The notes below the pieces were generated by a model that saw only the letters and a list, made by a program, of their open reading frames with translations, did not search any database and had not been told where the DNA came from. From Liolophura sinensis (Eukaryota; Mollusca; Polyplacophora; Chitonida; Chitonidae), in NCBI RefSeq assembly GCF_032854445.1, contig NC_088300.1, forward strand, positions 3,472,001 to 3,536,000: 64,000 nt of DNA, written 5' to 3'. Every line of letters starts with the position of its first letter. The stretch's first letter is position 1. The position numbers and the translations under genes are program-made. Positions 1-11,639 of the stretch are shown here, one piece after another.

Positions 1-284
1 GTTAATTTGATCTGAATGACTACCCCTTAAATGACGTCAATAGCTGACAGTTCTGATCACGTATGGGTGTTTTTGTATGGTTATGAAATATAAATTCCAG
101 AAAATAAAAGAAAATATTACGAATACATTTTAATCTTAAACACAATGAACAAGTTTTCCTTGTTCTCATGAAAATCTTTCAGGCGTGAAATCTGAGGTAA
201 GCTGGGTCAGTGGTAAGCTGGCGATTCTGGCACTTGAAGACGCTTCATTCCCTACGTAAAGTAGCTTCAGACCGTTACCAACAA
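1..284. other. No gene seen
   Basis: AT-rich sequence without a recognisable exon. A palindromic CRE-type octamer TGACGTCA lies near position 33. The 53-bp array begins at the right end. Confidence 0.5.
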
Positions 285-1090
285 CCCAACACGACACGTA
301 TGTTCATGATCACAGCCTTTTGGTACTTTGTCCCCAGTCCAACATGGCACGTGTGTTTATAATGACAGCCTCTTGGTAACTGGTCCCCAGTCCAACATGG
401 CACGTATGTTTATGATGACAGCCTTTTGGTACTTTGTCCCCAGTCCAACATGGCACGTGTGTTTATAATGACAGTCTCTTGGTAACTGGTCCCCAGTCCA
501 ACATGGCACGTATGTTTATGATGACAGCCTTTTGGTACCTTGTCCCCAGTCCAACACGGCACATGTGTTTATAATGACAGCCTCTTGGTAACTGGTCCCC
601 AGTCCAACATGGCACGTATGTTTATGATGACAGCTTTTTGGTACCTTGTCCCCAGTCCGACACAACACGTATGTTCATGATTAAATCCTTTTGGTACCTT
701 GTCCCTAGTCCGACACAACACGTATGTTCATGATTAAAGCCTTTTGGTACCTTGTCCCTAGTCCAACACAACACGTATGTTCATGATGACAGCTTTTTGG
801 CACCTTGTTCCCAGTCCAACACGACACGTATGTTCATGATTACAGCTTTTTGGCACCTTGTTCCTAGTCCAACACGATACGTATGTTCATGATTACAGCT
901 TTTTGGCACCTTGTTCCCAGTCCAACACGATACGTATGCTTATGATTACAAACTTTTGGTACCTTGTCCCCAGTCCAACACGACACGTATGCTCATGATT
1001 ACAAACTTTTGGTACCTTGTCCCCAGTCCAACACGACACGTATGCTCATGATTACAAACTTTTGGTACCTTGTCCACAGTCCAGTATGAC
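285..1090. repeat. 53-bp minisatellite, about 15 copies
   Basis: About fifteen tandem units of 53 bp share the core 'tccccagtccaacacgacac' followed by 'gtatgttcatgatgacag'. In the left half (about 300-650) two variants alternate: one with 'ttttggtactttg' and 'cgtgtgtttataa', the other with 'tcttggtaactgg' and 'cgtatgtttatga'. This gives a 106-bp higher-order period. The right half is a more uniform single-unit array. The short minus-strand reading frame at 946-1218 is made largely of this repeat and is not a gene. Confidence 0.92.
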
Positions 1091-3289
1091 ACCTGAAATC
1101 TGCATACGTGCATATATAACAGAAAAGCAGGTGTGTGGCATATCCAGGAGAATGGCTTACTAGCTAAAGCTAGAGATGTATACGCTGAAGGGAAACGCGG
1201 GTGACTATATAACATCATGCATTTATATATATTTATATATACCAGTATGTAATTTTCTGAAGCTCAAATTATTATGATTGTATATGTAATAGCGCTGTGT
1301 CTATAGCATACAGTCGGAGTTTTCGTTAACACTTGTCCGCTTTAACCAGTCTGATTATGAATGATTTATCTTATGTACACCTTTAGAAATACTACTGTAT
1401 TTCTACTCGATAGAGAAATCGTACATCCTGAAAAAAAGAATGGTTGCATTTGTCGATTACGAAACTGAAACCTTTGCCAAGCAACTATATTAACTTGACT
1501 AACAGCCAAGGAACCAATTAATAATTTTCCAATTTGACGATATATCAAATCTTCCACGTGAAAGATGCGTGATCAAACTGTAGTGATCTTTCGCCCTTCT
1601 TTACGTCTGTCAGCATCGGCGAGGTATTGATTGCAGTATGAGGCAAGGTTTGATCAAATCATTGTCAGTATTTTATCATGCTATTAAGTTGATGTGAATG
1701 TAAAGATTGCACTCTACAGCTTGCTGCAATGAATCACTCTTGCCTGAAACCCATCTGCATTAATCGCCCATTAGGTAAATTCTGGGTTAGTCAGGATCAA
1801 TCAGAGACTATAACCCAGCCTAAAGCCTAAATATAAACATCCCGAGGATAGTGTGGAACTAATTATTGTCTCTACCATTTAATCTATGACACGCAGTTTT
1901 TAAAACATATAGCTGCACGAGCAAGTCATGTCGGTGTCTTGTGTCGCTGTTGGAAAGCCTCACTTATAGGTATCAGATAGGTATCAGATGACCAGTAGAT
2001 GTTGAGGAGAGAAGCGGGATTTAGCGATAGACAGACATACAGGTAGTAATCTGTGTACCTCAGGTTAGGATGACAGAGAGTGGCATTGAGCATTGACATT
2101 TATAATATTAGTAACTACGCCCAACCTCATAAGAGTTCAATCATATTTATCATAAATAGATTATAATCATCCGAATGATACTGTGAATATTTTAAAAAGA
2201 AAGTGTGGTGAGGTTTTGTAGCTCCTTAAAGAAGCAATGGAGCCGACATAAACTACCCATGGGTCGTCGCCCATGGTAAAGTAGGAATAAAATGTTCGAA
2301 CATATTAATGTGTGCAAATAAAACGACAGGAATAAAATGGTGTTTCAAGATTGTTCTGAAATTCTCCAATTTTAAGATTTTTTAAAGTTTCTAGCATGTC
2401 TTACAAAAGTCACTATTACCTTTTTCTGCACGTGCATGGTATAAGGTAGACTTCTGATTTACATGTTAAATCATCTGTGAAAGAACAATGCAACAAAAGT
2501 CTTACAGCAATAGAAATGTCCATTTGTCCTACACCACCGCATATGTGTGCCAAAATTCATATCGTCACCCTTGTTGCTTTGATTATCTGTGTATTCAAAA
2601 TATCTTATGTAAGCGTGCAAGGGATGGCATGTGTTTTGTTTCTACTACGAACAGTAAGTGTTGTTGAGTTATTTCTCATGAAACATATGGCCTCGTTACT
2701 TGCGAAGCAATAGACACTCATTCTCCGGCAATATGGAAATTTCTAGCAGCATGCAAGATATACGGCGTCAAGGGATAGTGCCAATTATTCAAATTACTAT
2801 TAAGATTGTATCTGTCATTCTCCTTTTGTCACTGCGTGCAACGGGCTACATTCAGAGATCACTACTTAATGACAGTCTGTTGTGACTGTTTATCAGTTTA
2901 CAATAGCCAAGTATTTTAAGAAATCCGACATTGTTTGGGCTTGTGATTGCAAACGGTCGACAAAAGCGCGGGTATAGAGGAACAATCACGCACGGGACAA
3001 TATCCCAGCTAACAATACGGGTTAGTATGACCCGTTAAATGATTCAGTCTAACGCTGCTTTGTGGACACCTGAGCATGTCAGGAAGGGTCGATAACTCGA
3101 TAATGAGATAGGGTAATGGTTGCAGAACAATTGCGCCTAGTATAGTAAGGCTCACATTACAAGCCTCAGGCGTTTGTACAAATACCAGCATATCGGTATC
3201 CCGACACAACTGCCAACATTCCACCTATCCAGTCTCCAGCCCTTGTGTGCTCCTGCGCCATAGTCGAATTCTGGTATATGGTTTTGACG
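1091..3289. other. No gene seen
   Basis: AT-rich non-coding sequence. Two short plus-strand frames at 2477-2885 encode a hydrophobic stretch (around 2560-2640) but have no supporting splice pattern or recognised homology. No tRNA or SINE was seen. Confidence 0.45.
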
Positions 3290-5200
3290 ACTGTGTTGTT
3301 TCTGGGCGATGTTCTTGACGGTGTAGACAATGTTCGTTTGGGTCTGAGCGAAGTTTTTTATGGCCTAGAGGAAGTTCTTTTCGGTTTGGAGGATTTTCTT
3401 GGCCGTTTCCATCGTGTTTTTTTTTTTTTTTGGTCTTGACGATATTCGTCTGGCGATGATCTTGACGGTCCTTATGGTGTTCGTCTGGGTCTGAGCAAAG
3501 TTCTTGATGGCCCTGGCGATATTCTTTTGGGTCTTGGCCATCTTCTTAATGGTCTAGACCATGTTACTTCGGGTCTATGCGAAGTTTTTGGTGATTCTTG
3601 ATGTTGTTTTGGGCCTGGACCATTATCTTGATTTTCTAGGCCATGCTCTTTTGTGTGTGGTCTTGGCAGTTTAGATGCTATTCCCTGTGGTTTGGGCTAT
3701 TTTCTTGATGATCCATACACTTTTGGATCTGGTTTTTTTCTCTTGATTGTCTTGGCCATGCACTTTTGGATCTTTTTTTCTCTTGATTGTCTTGGTCATG
3801 CACTTTTGGATCTGGGTTTTTTCTCTTGATTGTCTTGGCCACACACTTTTGGATCTGGGTTTTTTCTCTTGATTGTCTTGGCCATGCACGTTTGGATCTG
3901 GGTTTTTTTCTCTTGATTGTCTTGGCCACACACTTTTGGATCTGTTTTGTCCCCTCTTGATTTTCTTGGCCACATACTTTTGGATCCGGGTTTTTTTTCT
4001 CTTGATTGTCTTGGCCATGCACTTTTGGATCTGGTTTTTTTTTCTTTTGATTGTCTTGGCCATGCCCTTTTGGATCTGGTTTTTTTCTCTTGATTGTCTT
4101 GGCCATGCCCTTTTGGATCTGGTTTTTTTCTCTTGATTGTCTTGGCCATGCACTTTTGGATCTGGTTTTTTTTCTCTTGATTGTCTTGGCCACACACTTT
4201 TGGATCCGGGTTTTTTCCTCTTGATTGTCTTGGTCATGCACTTTTTGGATCTGGGTTTTTTCTCTTGATTGTCTTGGCCATGCACTTTTGGATCTGGGTT
4301 TTTTCTCTTGATTGTCTTGGCCATGCACTTTTGGATCTGGGTTTTTTCTCTTGATTGTCTTGGCCATGCACTTTTGGAGCTGGGTTTTCTTTTCTCTTGA
4401 TTGTCTTGGCCATGCACTTTTGGAGCTGGGTTTTTTCTTTTGATTGTCTTGGTCATGCACTTTTGGATCTGGTTTTTTCTCTTGATTGTCTTGGCCACAC
4501 ACTTTTGGATCTGGGTTTTTTCTCTTGATTTTCTTGGCCATGCACTTTTGGATCTGGGTTTTTTCTCTTGATTGTCTTGGCCACACACTTTTGGATCTGA
4601 TTTTTTTTCTCTTGATTGTCTTGGCTATGCACTTTTGGGTATGGGAGATTTTCTTGGTTGTCTTGCCATGCGCTTATGGGTCTGGGCAATTTTCTTGATT
4701 GCCTTGGCTATGCACTTATGGGTCTGGGGGATTTTCTTGACAGTCTGACTATTTTCTTGAGGTTCTGGATGGTTGGGGCCTAGACGCTGTTCCCATGAGT
4801 CTAGGGCGGTCTTGACCATGTCCTTGTCGATCTAGACGCTGTCCTCTTGGATCTGGGCTATTGGGCCTTGGCGATTTTTGTAAGGTCAGGGCGATTTTCT
4901 TTTGGGTCAAGTCTACTTTTGCGCCTGTTCTATTTTCTTGACGGTCCTGGTGATGCTCTTGACGGGTTACTTGTGTCTGGGTTACTTTCATGATGGTTTT
5001 GATGATGTAATTTTGTGTCCGGGCAAATTCTTCACGGTCAGGATATTGTTTTTGACAGTCTTGGCGATATTCTTGGTCATGTGTGCAATGGTTTTGAGCA
5101 ATGTTGTTGTCAGTGGGGGCAATTTTCTAGACGATGTGCCAGGTTCTTGACGCGACGATCTTGACGATATTCTTGACATTGTAGGAAATATTCTTGACGC
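3290..5200. repeat. Minisatellite field with a 43-bp core array
   Basis: The whole stretch derives from a G/T-rich plus-strand motif of the type 'ttcttgacggtcttggcgat'. The central block (about 3712-4640) is a homogeneous 43-44 bp array of 21-22 units, each containing 'gattgtcttggccatgcact' then 'tttggatctgggtttttt'. The flanks (3290-3711 and 4641-5200) hold older, divergent 20-45 bp units. This is the usual picture of a young amplified core with decayed edges. The antisense strand lacks stop codons in the unit, so two overlapping minus-strand frames of 305 and 302 codons span the core (about 3671-4588). They encode a Lys/Gln/Arg-rich repeating peptide and have no independent sign of being genes. 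Confidence 0.93.
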
Positions 5201-5204
5201 AATT

Positions 5205-5450
5205 TTCTTGACAGTAGAATGGTATTTTTGACTGTAGAACGGCATTCTTGACAGTAGAACGGCATTCTTGACTGTAGAACGGCATTCTTGACAGTAGAAC
5301 GGCATTCTTGACAGTAGAACGGTATTCTTGACAACAGAAAGGTATTCTTGATAGTAGAACGGCATTCTTAACAGTAGAACGGTATTCTTGACAACAGAAA
5401 GGTATTCTTGACAGCAGAATGGTATTCTTGACAGCAGAGCAATATTCTTT
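5205..5450. repeat. 20-bp minisatellite, about 11 copies
   Basis: Tandem 20-bp units of 'ggcattcttgacagtagaac', with variants 'ggtattcttgacaacagaaa' and 'ggcattcttgactgtagaac'. It abuts the 43-bp field and shares its 'ttcttgac' word, so both probably grew from the same seed. Overlapping antisense frames (4988-5462) read a repeating peptide from it. These are treated as by-products of a stop-free unit. Confidence 0.93.
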
Positions 5451-6590
5451 CACAGTCTTCATAACACAGTCTGAAGCGACTCAGTCATGGAGATTAATCT
5501 CCTGTTCTGTTCATCACGATAAAGCTTCAAGCTCTTGCTTGGATTGCCCAGATTAAATAACTGCGCCCGTTCACGGTACATTCCTTTGTGACATATTCCC
5601 AAGTAAGGCATTCATTCAGATTACACGGTAGCGCCAATTCAGAGTATATCCACGATAAATCCCCAGACTAATTCCTCCAAATTAAATCACGGCATAAACT
5701 AATTCTCCATACACTTCATGCCTGTCTGTGATTTTGCATTATAGATTTATTGAATTATTTTGACTGGCGTTTTACGTCGTATTCAGTAATAATATTTGGC
5801 ATCTTTCGGCTTGTGTTTTTAAGTTCACATAATATTTTCGTGTTTATTCGGTGAAAGACAGTTGTGGTTCGTTCCAGCAGGTAATGTGCCTTCATATTAT
5901 CTACCCTACACTCTGATATCATATGAAGCATTTACTTTATATGATTAAAAATGTTTCACGACCGGATCGCCCATTTGAACTAAAAGCTGGCGACAATATC
6001 GCGTACTTTTACAATAGAAACAGCCAAGCTATAGACGACTGAATCTATTCAAATCAAAGCCCTTTGATGTCGTTCCCACGAGATCTCTCGCGATCGAATG
6101 CTTCGCTTAGGATTAGTCAAAAAGCAGCGTGAAACGATCTCAGTAAAAAGGCACACGTTTACAAAATTAAGAGGTTTAATAATTTTCTAGTCTGTAGGAA
6201 TGTTCATGTACTCATATAAGGTCTACGTGATAAAATGGTTTCTAGATATATCAGTGATCATATACTAGTGTATACAAGACATGTAAGTATAAGCGGACCG
6301 TAGCATTAGCAAGACAGAACTGTTGAGGAAATCATTACGACCCTTGAGAGCCTGTTTGCTGTGGCATTCAGTCAGACGTAGCAACAACACGGCCATTCTG
6401 CTGTAATGTATGGAAAGGTCACCTGCACTCAATTCTGCCGTTCATGGGTAGACAAGGTAGTCCCGAAGACTGTCAGTTAGGTCTGTAGCCATTAAGCAGA
6501 ACAGGACTAATATGATAGTTTTGTCTTCGATGTCCAAGAATGCAATGTGGAAATCAGACCACACGATTTGCTATCTTGTAAATGGGGTGG
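5451..6590. other. No gene seen
   Basis: Non-coding sequence. A short stretch near 5755-5800 ('ggcgttttacgtcgtattca') resembles, weakly, the reversed tail of the SINE family found at 29757 and 35215. It may be an old fragment. Confidence 0.4.
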
Positions 6591-6592
6591 AG

Positions 6593-6645
6593 GTGTGTGT
6601 GTGTGTGTGTGGTGGATATGGGGGGCCTGGGGGAGGGGGAGGGGG
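6593..6645 (+). repeat. (GT)n tract followed by a G-run cluster
   Basis: A short GT microsatellite (about 6593-6613) is followed by four G-runs of 6, 5, 5 and 5 (6620-6625, 6629-6633, 6635-6639, 6641-6645) with loops of 3, 1 and 1 nt. This matches the standard G-quadruplex pattern on the plus strand. Confidence 0.85.
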
Positions 6646-7514
6646 CAAAATTTGCAGGTCAGTATTGACGCTTCAACCATTTTTCACTGCGGATGACATC
6701 AGTCTATACGACATGATATAACTGTCTAGTAATACAACAAAAGGCATGTAAATGCCATGCAATAGAACGATTAGATTCATGATAAAATCTAAGGTTTAAA
6801 TCCAAAACTAGGCGTGGAACAGGCACTTGTATGCAACTCGTCCACCATGTATAATGTACAATGATCGCAAGACCAATTTCCGCAACAACACAAGCCAGTA
6901 AAGAATTAATAAAGCATGTAAAAGTAAGAAATGGGGACATTTTCATGCAAACAGAAACAGATAACCGCTTCAGTGATGCCCAAAAGACACCAAAAATATT
7001 CTTGGCGCACAAATATTTTTTGGCCACCCAAAGTGTTGACATCTGTAGCCCATGTTTTGATGGTAATACTCTCTTTATACTTGATGTTGCAGTTGTTGCT
7101 GTAACAACAAAGCCTATGCGCGATCGATGTGGTTCTCGTCCCGATCCCACCATAAGTCGTAGAAGAATTACAATAACCTCAAAAATGGTGGTCTATATCA
7201 ACTTGTCTTAATTTACGATTTTTTTTAGTCTTGCAGTATGTGATGGAAACTTCTTGTGGAAATTTAGCGGCAAACAAGGATGGATATATAATACCTATAT
7301 CCGTCAGCCTTTCGTCTAGTTATACGTGTGTGTCTAAGGTTTAATGAGGATGTGAAGCTAACTTTGTCTTTTTTAGACCACCAGCAAATTCTTTCCAATC
7401 TGTATTTAAGACTTGTAAATTTCCACCTGTGAGCAGATTATTAAAGATTATTTAAAGATTAGCAATTCAAGAATTTGGCAACATTATTTTAGAATACAAG
7501 TTAGTCCGCAGGCA
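6646..7514. other. No gene seen
   Basis: Open frames on both strands (plus 6861-7211, minus 6704-7153) overlap each other. Neither shows a recognisable domain, so the stretch is left unassigned. Confidence 0.4.
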
Positions 7515-7830
7515 AGGTTTTGTCTATGCATCTCCTTCCAAAACACTCCGCCAATTTGGATGAACCTTACCACACATCTTGCCTATCATCTGGACTTGTA
7601 CATGCTTAAGTTTAATGGCAATCAGGTAATTATTTTCATAATTACACTCATTTATGACTTTGTGTAAAAGTGATTTCCATGTATTCAGTTTTTGTCCATG
7701 CATTTCCTCCCAAACTATTGCGCCGATTATGACGAAACTTACCACACATCTTGTGCATGCTTAAGTTTAATCTTCATCCAATAATTTAGTTTCATAATTA
7801 CTTTCTTTTAGGTCTTTGCGTAATAGTGCT
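7515..7830. repeat. Two-copy direct repeat, about 170 bp each
   Basis: Two adjacent related copies: about 7520-7680 and about 7690-7825. Each starts 'ttttgtc-atgcat-tcc' and continues through 'ccaccacatcttg'-like and 'catgcttaagtttaat' words to a closing block around 'aattact-tc-tt-ggactttg'. The second copy is diverged and shorter. Probably a tandem piece of a dispersed repeat; the family was not identified. Confidence 0.65.
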
Positions 7831-8759
7831 TTTCCAGGTATCCTGAGTTATCTTTCTTTTATTTTTGTAAATGTTGAGAGATGGAAGAGGACTATTTCGC
7901 ACATCCGAATTCTGGTTTCACTTTGATGCATTCGCGGTGGAAAAGATCCCACAGCAGTATAACGGTTGGCAATATGCGTACAGACGAATTATTCGAGATT
8001 AGTCGAGAGCGTCATCGTGACTCATACGAACCGGCATGGTTATTGATAACATGTTAGTAATTGCGAATAATGATGAACAGGCACCTGTCATCGATGGAAG
8101 GCAACGCTCCTTACCAATGATTTATAGTGATATAAATATTCTCTTTACGGAATTACAGAAAGGATAAATTTGATTTCTCGAAAAGATTATATAAAAGACT
8201 TTTCTTTCCGTTCTCGTGGGGAAAAATCTATTCTATATACTTCCACAGTATAACAGTTTTGCACCACGGCGTAAAGTATTGTAACATGCACTCAATGTAA
8301 GGACATACGTGTTCATGACCAAATAATCAAATAATCGCTGGCCTATAGGCTAGGCTTATGGGTTTTTTTCAGTCATATGACGACGAAGAGTCATTAGGTC
8401 TGTGTTCATATATAGTGTGTCTTCTTGTGACAAGACGCGTCCATGTCGCCAAAGTGCTCCACTGAAGTATCATGCCGAAGACACCAGACAGTACACTGTG
8501 ACAGCCGATTACAAGTTCTCATGTCATAGCACATAGGAAAGCACGGGGACAATACATCGTACAGTTTTCTAATCCAGTAATGCATTGTGACAGATATACA
8601 ATAAAAGTACATGCAAGGTCCCTCACATACATGTGCAACCAGGTCATTCCGAGCAGGAGACTGACTTCTGGATGCCACTGCGCCACTCTCTTTCTATCGT
8701 AGATGTGAATACGCGAAAATATATGATTCCGTATTTAATATAGGGATCAAGATGGATCA
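7831..8759. other. No gene seen
   Basis: AT-rich non-coding sequence with no exon, repeat array or RNA gene that I can support. Confidence 0.4.
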
Positions 8760-8925
8760 AAGTTATCACAGACACCCCACCTAGTCACATTATACTGACA
8801 CCGGACCAACCAGCAGTGTTTCCTTGCTATAAACACTCAGTGCTGAATGCTAAGAGAGGTAGCAACGAATACCATTTTTAAAGACTTTGGTATGACCCGA
8901 CCCGAGTTTGATCCCGGGTGTCCCT
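8760..8925 (-). mobile_element. SINE family B, partial copy
   Basis: Closely similar to the copy at 41010-41190. Both hold 'tttccttgct', 'cattttta' and 'gactttggtatg'-like blocks, then a B-box-like end 'gtttgatcccggg' (reverse-strand GGATCAAAC). The orientation puts the tRNA-like head at the right end. Blocks correspond in order to those of the longer element at 41332-41677, so I group them. The tail is missing. Confidence 0.7.
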
Positions 8926-10184
8926 CGTTTTGTTTTTGTTTTGTAAATAACAAATATCTGTTATATTTTGTCTTTTGAACAAATTTTTAAACACAAACCT
9001 GCATGTTTCCTTATGTTTTGGTATCGCCAACAAAGATTGTTTCCGAAAATTCCATAAAGCTATTTATGTGACTCATTCGTATTGGGTCAATCAATAAATT
9101 ACTAAAATTGTGGAATGTGAAAGGTACGTGGTAAAGTTTTGGACAGTATGTTGCACTGGCGACCTGTCGAAATGGGAAAAAAACTTCCGTTGACCTTTTA
9201 CTCTCTTGACGTATCACTTTTTCCCTTCGGCTTTAAGCTGTGAGTAAAACGTATAATAAGCCACATACTCCTTAGCAATATTCTACCATACAAATCTGTT
9301 ATATATAAATTTCCATGAAGTTTTATGTTCAGTTCGATGTGTACTGAAAGTACATCATTGTTAAGGGTTCAATTGAGTCTATTCGCAAGTTACACCTCTT
9401 TTATACTCTAATTCATTATATAAAAATACAGCGGTAACGCCCATAGTTAAGTGTCATACAAACACTCCTGGCAATGCTTGAACACTGGCAATCTCCAGTT
9501 CGTGATTATGGTATTTACGTGTTTTCCTGCTCAAACACACTGAGTATGAATCAGTGTTCCGCACAGCATAGCTTAACCTTAATGAACTTCGGTATTTAAG
9601 CCTTTGCAAATCAAGACTGCAAACATTTCTATACACTTGCTGATCACACGGGCTTATCACATGTGCTGATCACACGAGCTGATGGAGTTGGGGGAAATAA
9701 TCGGATCTTATGTAGAGTAAATCTGAATGGTAAATACACCTTTGGTATTTACAGTTAAATTATGTAAGGTGTGCATATAAGAGAGAGAAACTTGTGTGGT
9801 GATGAAGATGAAGGGAGATTGATTTTATGATCTGACCTTTCTATACAGTCTGAGGCAGCGCTAGTAGGCCTAATAAAATGTTACCGGCAGACTGGTCTCT
9901 ATGGGTCGCTGCTGCATAATATCAAGCTCGCTTAGCAACGCAACGTACAAACTCCTTATGAACTCCATCACATCCGCTATCCACAGTTCAACTCAAATGC
10001 ATCACTTTAATCAAATTTGCATATAGATCGATAATATTTAATCGTTTTTGATATATCGCTTTTATACGAAATCCTTTTTTAAGACATTATTGATGGTGTC
10101 TCGATTCTGAACATTTGTACTAAGCTATCCAGAAGCTGATCCTAACTATCATAATATTAAAAACTCTCCCTTTTTAACACCGGA
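8926..10184. other. No gene seen
   Basis: Non-coding sequence. Short minus-strand frames at 9011-9217 and 9454-9660 have no recognisable features. Confidence 0.4.
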
Positions 10185-10220
10185 CCCCCCCCCCCCCTCA
10201 CCCCCCACCCCCCACCCCCA
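10185..10220. repeat. C-rich simple tract
   Basis: A run of 13 C followed by C-runs interrupted by single A or TCA, then an A-run. It lies immediately before the SINE at 10227 and may be part of its insertion junction. Confidence 0.85.
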
Positions 10221-10226
10221 AAAAAA

Positions 10227-10548
10227 GTTTATGGTCTAGTGATTAAAAGTGCTTTTCTATCACTAGGACACACAAAATGCGAGTTCAAAACCGGCCAGGG
10301 ACAAGGAATCTGTAGACTTCCTCTGCTCTCATTGCTTGTGAGAGCCATGGTAACAAGAAATGGTCTACGACGCTCGTGAAGACCATATGTTTTTCACCAG
10401 TATGCTGTGCAGGTCACATGTGGGAAAGATTCGTCGGTAACTTGGTGGTGTGCCCCGGGCAGTCCACTTTTCTCCACTTATACAACTGACAAATGATTGA
10501 GAACCTTGTTAAACGGGCTATCAAATAGGAAATAAATACACAACTTGT
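10227..10548 (+). mobile_element. tRNA-derived SINE (family C)
   Basis: The head has an A-box-like 'tggtctagtgattaaaagtg' (from about 10232) and a B-box-like 'gcgagttcaaaaccggcc' (about 10280-10297), spaced as in a tRNA gene. The anticodon arm and acceptor stem do not form a clean tRNA. The body has 'acttggtggtgtgccccggg'. The tail ends 'gttaaacgggctatc' and a short A/T-rich stretch. This is the standard layout of a SINE transcribed by RNA polymerase III. Only one copy is in the window, so the boundaries are approximate. Confidence 0.65.
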
Positions 10549-11065
10549 GACTGAATATCATTCTTCTGCACCCAGGTAAGGCTCTGGTCTGTGGCTTTCC
10601 TTTGATTCACGCAGCAACCAACCAGGTAAGAACAATTTAGTCTATTCAGAGAAATGGATAATCATAAATCTTTAGAGTCATGAAATATATGATTCTTTTT
10701 CTTTCGGACATGAAATATTGCACAAGATACATTACTGATGTATTTGAAAGTGTGCTGGTTTGTAGTCTTACTTTTATATTCTATATTGAACCAGTTTGAG
10801 TCTCTCATAAGTGTCCTCCTGTGAGTCTTTGTGGATTTCCTTTGTTTTAATATGTATTTATGTCTAATATTACTCTAACAATGTGAAGGAAAATATCTAG
10901 CAATACCAACATTTTATCAAAGGGTCAGCTATCGTTCATGAAACAGTACAATTCCTTACCCACGAGTCGTTCAGTCGTGCAATTACTTGTTAAGCATAAG
11001 TTAGCCAATAATTTAATAAGCGAATCTATAAATTGCCTTATCTCGCGAGTTAATTTCAAGATCTG

Positions 11066-11214
11066 AGGCCAATTTCACAAAACGTCGAAGTCCTATTTTT
11101 CGGAACCTTTTTCGTAAAAGCCATTGTCTAGTTTATAGCGCCATAAGGAGACGTGACAGACGTGAAAAGTTATAAAAAAAATCGATTTATGAAACTTTGT
11201 GAAAGCAGCCCTGG
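11066..11214. mobile_element. Short inverted-repeat element (MITE-like)
   Basis: The left end 'gaggccaatttcacaaaacg' and the reverse complement of the right end ('ccagggctgctttcacaaag') align over the shared block TTTCACAAA with similar flanks. The inner 110 bp have no coding capacity. The length, imperfect terminal inverted repeats and lack of coding fit a non-autonomous DNA element. No target duplication was confirmed. Confidence 0.45.
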
Positions 11215-11408
11215 TCGTGGAACACATGTCATCTGCATTTGTCCTGCTTTAATAATATAATATCCTATGCGACCTCAGCTACGTTTAGCGCTAGCAAATC
11301 AAAAACGATAAATCATAAGTAACGATAATATTGTTGCTTAAGTCACGTTCTATGTGACATTCACATATCTGACAATATCTAAATGAACATTATTTTCTTT
11401 ATCTCCAG

Positions 11409-11639
11409 GACGTGACACAGGATACGAACGCTCAGGAAAATCATAATGAGATGATTATTGGATTAGCCGCAGGATTGGGATTTTTTGTTGGGCTGATTCT
11501 CCTGATTTGTTTTATCTGGTGCTGCTGCTGTGTTAGTAAAGACGAAACCTCTAAAGTTGTGCCCACGTCCGTCGGGCCATCTAAGGCATCGTCAGCAAGG
11601 TCAAGGGCCACGTCACGGATCACGTCATCCAGATCATAG
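11409..11639 (+). CDS. Last exon of an unidentified single-pass membrane protein (partial)
   Basis: An acceptor 'tttctttatctccag' ends at 11408. It is followed by 76 open codons starting D-V-T-Q-D-T and a TGA/TAG-type stop at the exon end. Visible parts: a polar, probably extracellular stub (about residues 1-15), a hydrophobic membrane span (about 16-40, including 'GLGFFVGLILLICFIW'), a run of four Cys at its inner edge, and a basic Ser/Arg-rich tail (about 55-76) with no acidic residues. Juxtamembrane Cys clusters of this kind are often palmitoylated; that is inference here. An upstream exon could lie at about 10576-10631, where 'cag|gtaag' motifs occur, but its limits are ambiguous. A candidate AATAAA lies at 12093. 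I do not recognise the family. The exon lies downstream of the ADCY10 3' exons and on the opposite strand. Confidence 0.5.
   Translation, partial: DVTQDTNAQENHNEMIIGLAAGLGFFVGLILLICFIWCCCCVSKDETSKVVPTSVGPSKASSARSRATSRITSSRS

Noticed and set aside
2477-2885. Small membrane protein gene
   Set aside because: Hydrophobic stretch only; no splice or homology support in AT-rich DNA, where such frames arise by chance.
3671-4588. Two overlapping minus-strand frames of over 300 codons as a basic repeat protein gene
   Set aside because: They are the stop-free antisense of a 43-bp minisatellite; all frames are open for arithmetic reasons and no splice or start context supports a gene.
6704-7211. Overlapping frames on both strands as a transposon gene
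   Set aside because: No catalytic motif, terminal repeats or second copy visible.
10227-10300. Functional tRNA gene
   Set aside because: A- and B-box-like words are present but the cloverleaf cannot be closed; it is the head of a SINE.
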